Shown: one piece after another, positions 23,657-24,202 of the stretch | Layout: every line of letters starts with the position of its first letter | How positions within the stretch are numbered: the first letter of the stretch is position 1 | Source: Pedobacter sp. UBA1951 | GTDB lineage: Bacteria; Bacteroidota; Bacteroidia; Sphingobacteriales; Sphingobacteriaceae | DNA: 24,202 bases | Direction of reading: 5' to 3' | Assembly (NCBI GenBank): GCA_002336465.1 | Contig: DDEP01000161.1 | Coordinates: forward strand, 1 to 24,202 | Translations under genes and position numbers: made by a program | Notes under the pieces: generated by a model | What the model saw: the letters and a program-made list of their open reading frames with translations, nothing else | The model's database searches: none | Told to the model about the DNA's origin: nothing

Positions 23657-24202
23657 CTATTCTCTTTCTAATTCTTCTTGTAGAATTTTTCTTACATCAT
23701 CTACAGTTTCTTTTTCCAAATCTGCTCTTTTTTCCAACTCGGTTGGCGACATTCTCATGACGCTGCGTGCTGTATCGCATCCTATTTTTTTGAGTGCATC
23801 AATAATCCATCCGTCAATTTCATCGCTGAACTCTTCAAGATCTACATCAAATTCGTCTTCATCTTCTTCGGTATCTCTATACACATCTAATTCATATCCG
23901 GTAAGTTCTGATGCCAACTTGATATTAGCACCGCGCTTGCCAATTGCTAAAGAAACTTGATCGGGTTTTAAAAATATGCTGGCGTGCTTGCCTTCTGTAT
24001 CTACACTCATGCTGGTAATTTTTGCAGGAGTGAGCGACCGTTGAATAAGCAACTGGATATTGCTTGTCCAATTGATTATATCTATATTTTCATTTTTCAA
24101 CTCTCTTACAATACCATGAATACGGCTTCCTTTCATCCCTACGCAAGCACCTACTGGATCTATTCTGTCATCGTAGGATTCTACGGCAACTTTGGCTCTT
24201 TC
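23657..24202 (-). CDS. nusA: Transcription termination/antitermination factor NusA, C-terminal part (cut by the window edge)
   Basis: Binds RNA polymerase and nascent RNA to control pausing, termination and antitermination. The frame is open to the right edge: 22 codons upstream of the first internal Met read ERAKVAVESYDDRIDPVGAC, then VG, leading straight into MKGSRIHGIVRELKNE. The Met at 24136 is therefore internal and the gene begins outside the window. Visible are the end of the KH1 domain (GACVGMKGSRIHGIVREL) and KH2 (VSLAIGKRGANIKLASELTG). A very acidic stretch (EEDEDEFDVDLEEFSDE) follows, then a short C-terminal helical domain ending ILQEELERE. The S1 domain and N-terminal polymerase-binding domain are off the edge, as probably is rimP, which usually precedes nusA. 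Confidence 0.95.
   Translation of the reverse strand, partial: ERAKVAVESYDDRIDPVGACVGMKGSRIHGIVRELKNENIDIINWTSNIQLLIQRSLTPAKITSMSVDTEGKHASIFLKPDQVSLAIGKRGANIKLASELTGYELDVYRDTEEDEDEFDVDLEEFSDEIDGWIIDALKKIGCDTARSVMRMSPTELEKRADLEKETVDDVRKILQEELERE

Noticed and set aside
23657..24136. A separate 159-residue gene starting at the Met at 24136
   Set aside because: The frame continues to the window edge with clear NusA KH1 sequence, so the Met is internal to nusA.
1..24202. Mobile elements, CRISPR arrays, tRNA or rRNA genes
   Set aside because: No transposase, integrase or phage-like protein, no regularly spaced direct repeats, and no tRNA-like sequence were seen in the intergenic gaps.

Overview
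The window reads as chromosomal DNA of a Bacteroidota bacterium, most likely of the Chitinophagaceae or a near relative. This is inferred from the AT-rich composition, several TAnnTTTG-type -7 promoter boxes just upstream of start codons, lipoproteins with 'xSC' lipoboxes, and a BtuB plus BtuG-type B12 uptake operon. No 16S rRNA or other decisive marker is present, so genus is not assigned. The gene set is mostly housekeeping. I see no transposase, integrase, phage gene, CRISPR array, tRNA or rRNA.

Layout. Positions 1-316 hold the possible tail of a + strand gene with a terminator, then polA (-) to 3169. A + strand block follows: serS with a small c-type cytochrome lipoprotein (3290-4893), a strong terminator, then a CPBP membrane protease overlapping cdsA, then dprA (to 8110). 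From 8207 to about 13905 on the - strand lies a cobalamin riboswitch followed by four tightly spaced genes: a BtuB-like TonB-dependent receptor, a BtuG-like beta-propeller lipoprotein, a PKD-type lipoprotein and a DUF5074-like propeller lipoprotein. Divergent from it is an exported peptide-deformylase-like protein (+). Then come an exported sulfatase (-), a HAD hydrolase (+), a membrane-anchored TPR-like protein (-), heme A synthase (+), a SurA-like periplasmic prolyl isomerase (-), infB (-) and the C-terminal part of nusA (-), which runs off the right edge.

How the genes fit together. The clearest functional unit is the B12 operon. The riboswitch should shut it down when cobalamin is plentiful. 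BtuB would be the outer-membrane channel and BtuG its surface lid that captures corrinoid. The PKD and second propeller lipoproteins are probably accessory surface proteins of unknown role. All three lipoproteins carry acidic residues soon after the lipidated cysteine, as expected for surface export, while the cytochrome lipoprotein of the serS block does not. nusA-infB is the conserved transcription/translation cluster. CtaA supports heme a type respiration, cdsA supports phospholipid synthesis, and SurA supports outer-membrane protein folding.

Most worth a second look: the exported deformylase-like protein, in which the metal-binding cysteine of motif 2 is aspartate; the complete riboswitch-BtuB-BtuG-PKD-DUF5074 operon with two different propeller lipoproteins; and a hairpin between the riboswitch and the btuB start codon that may be part of the control switch.
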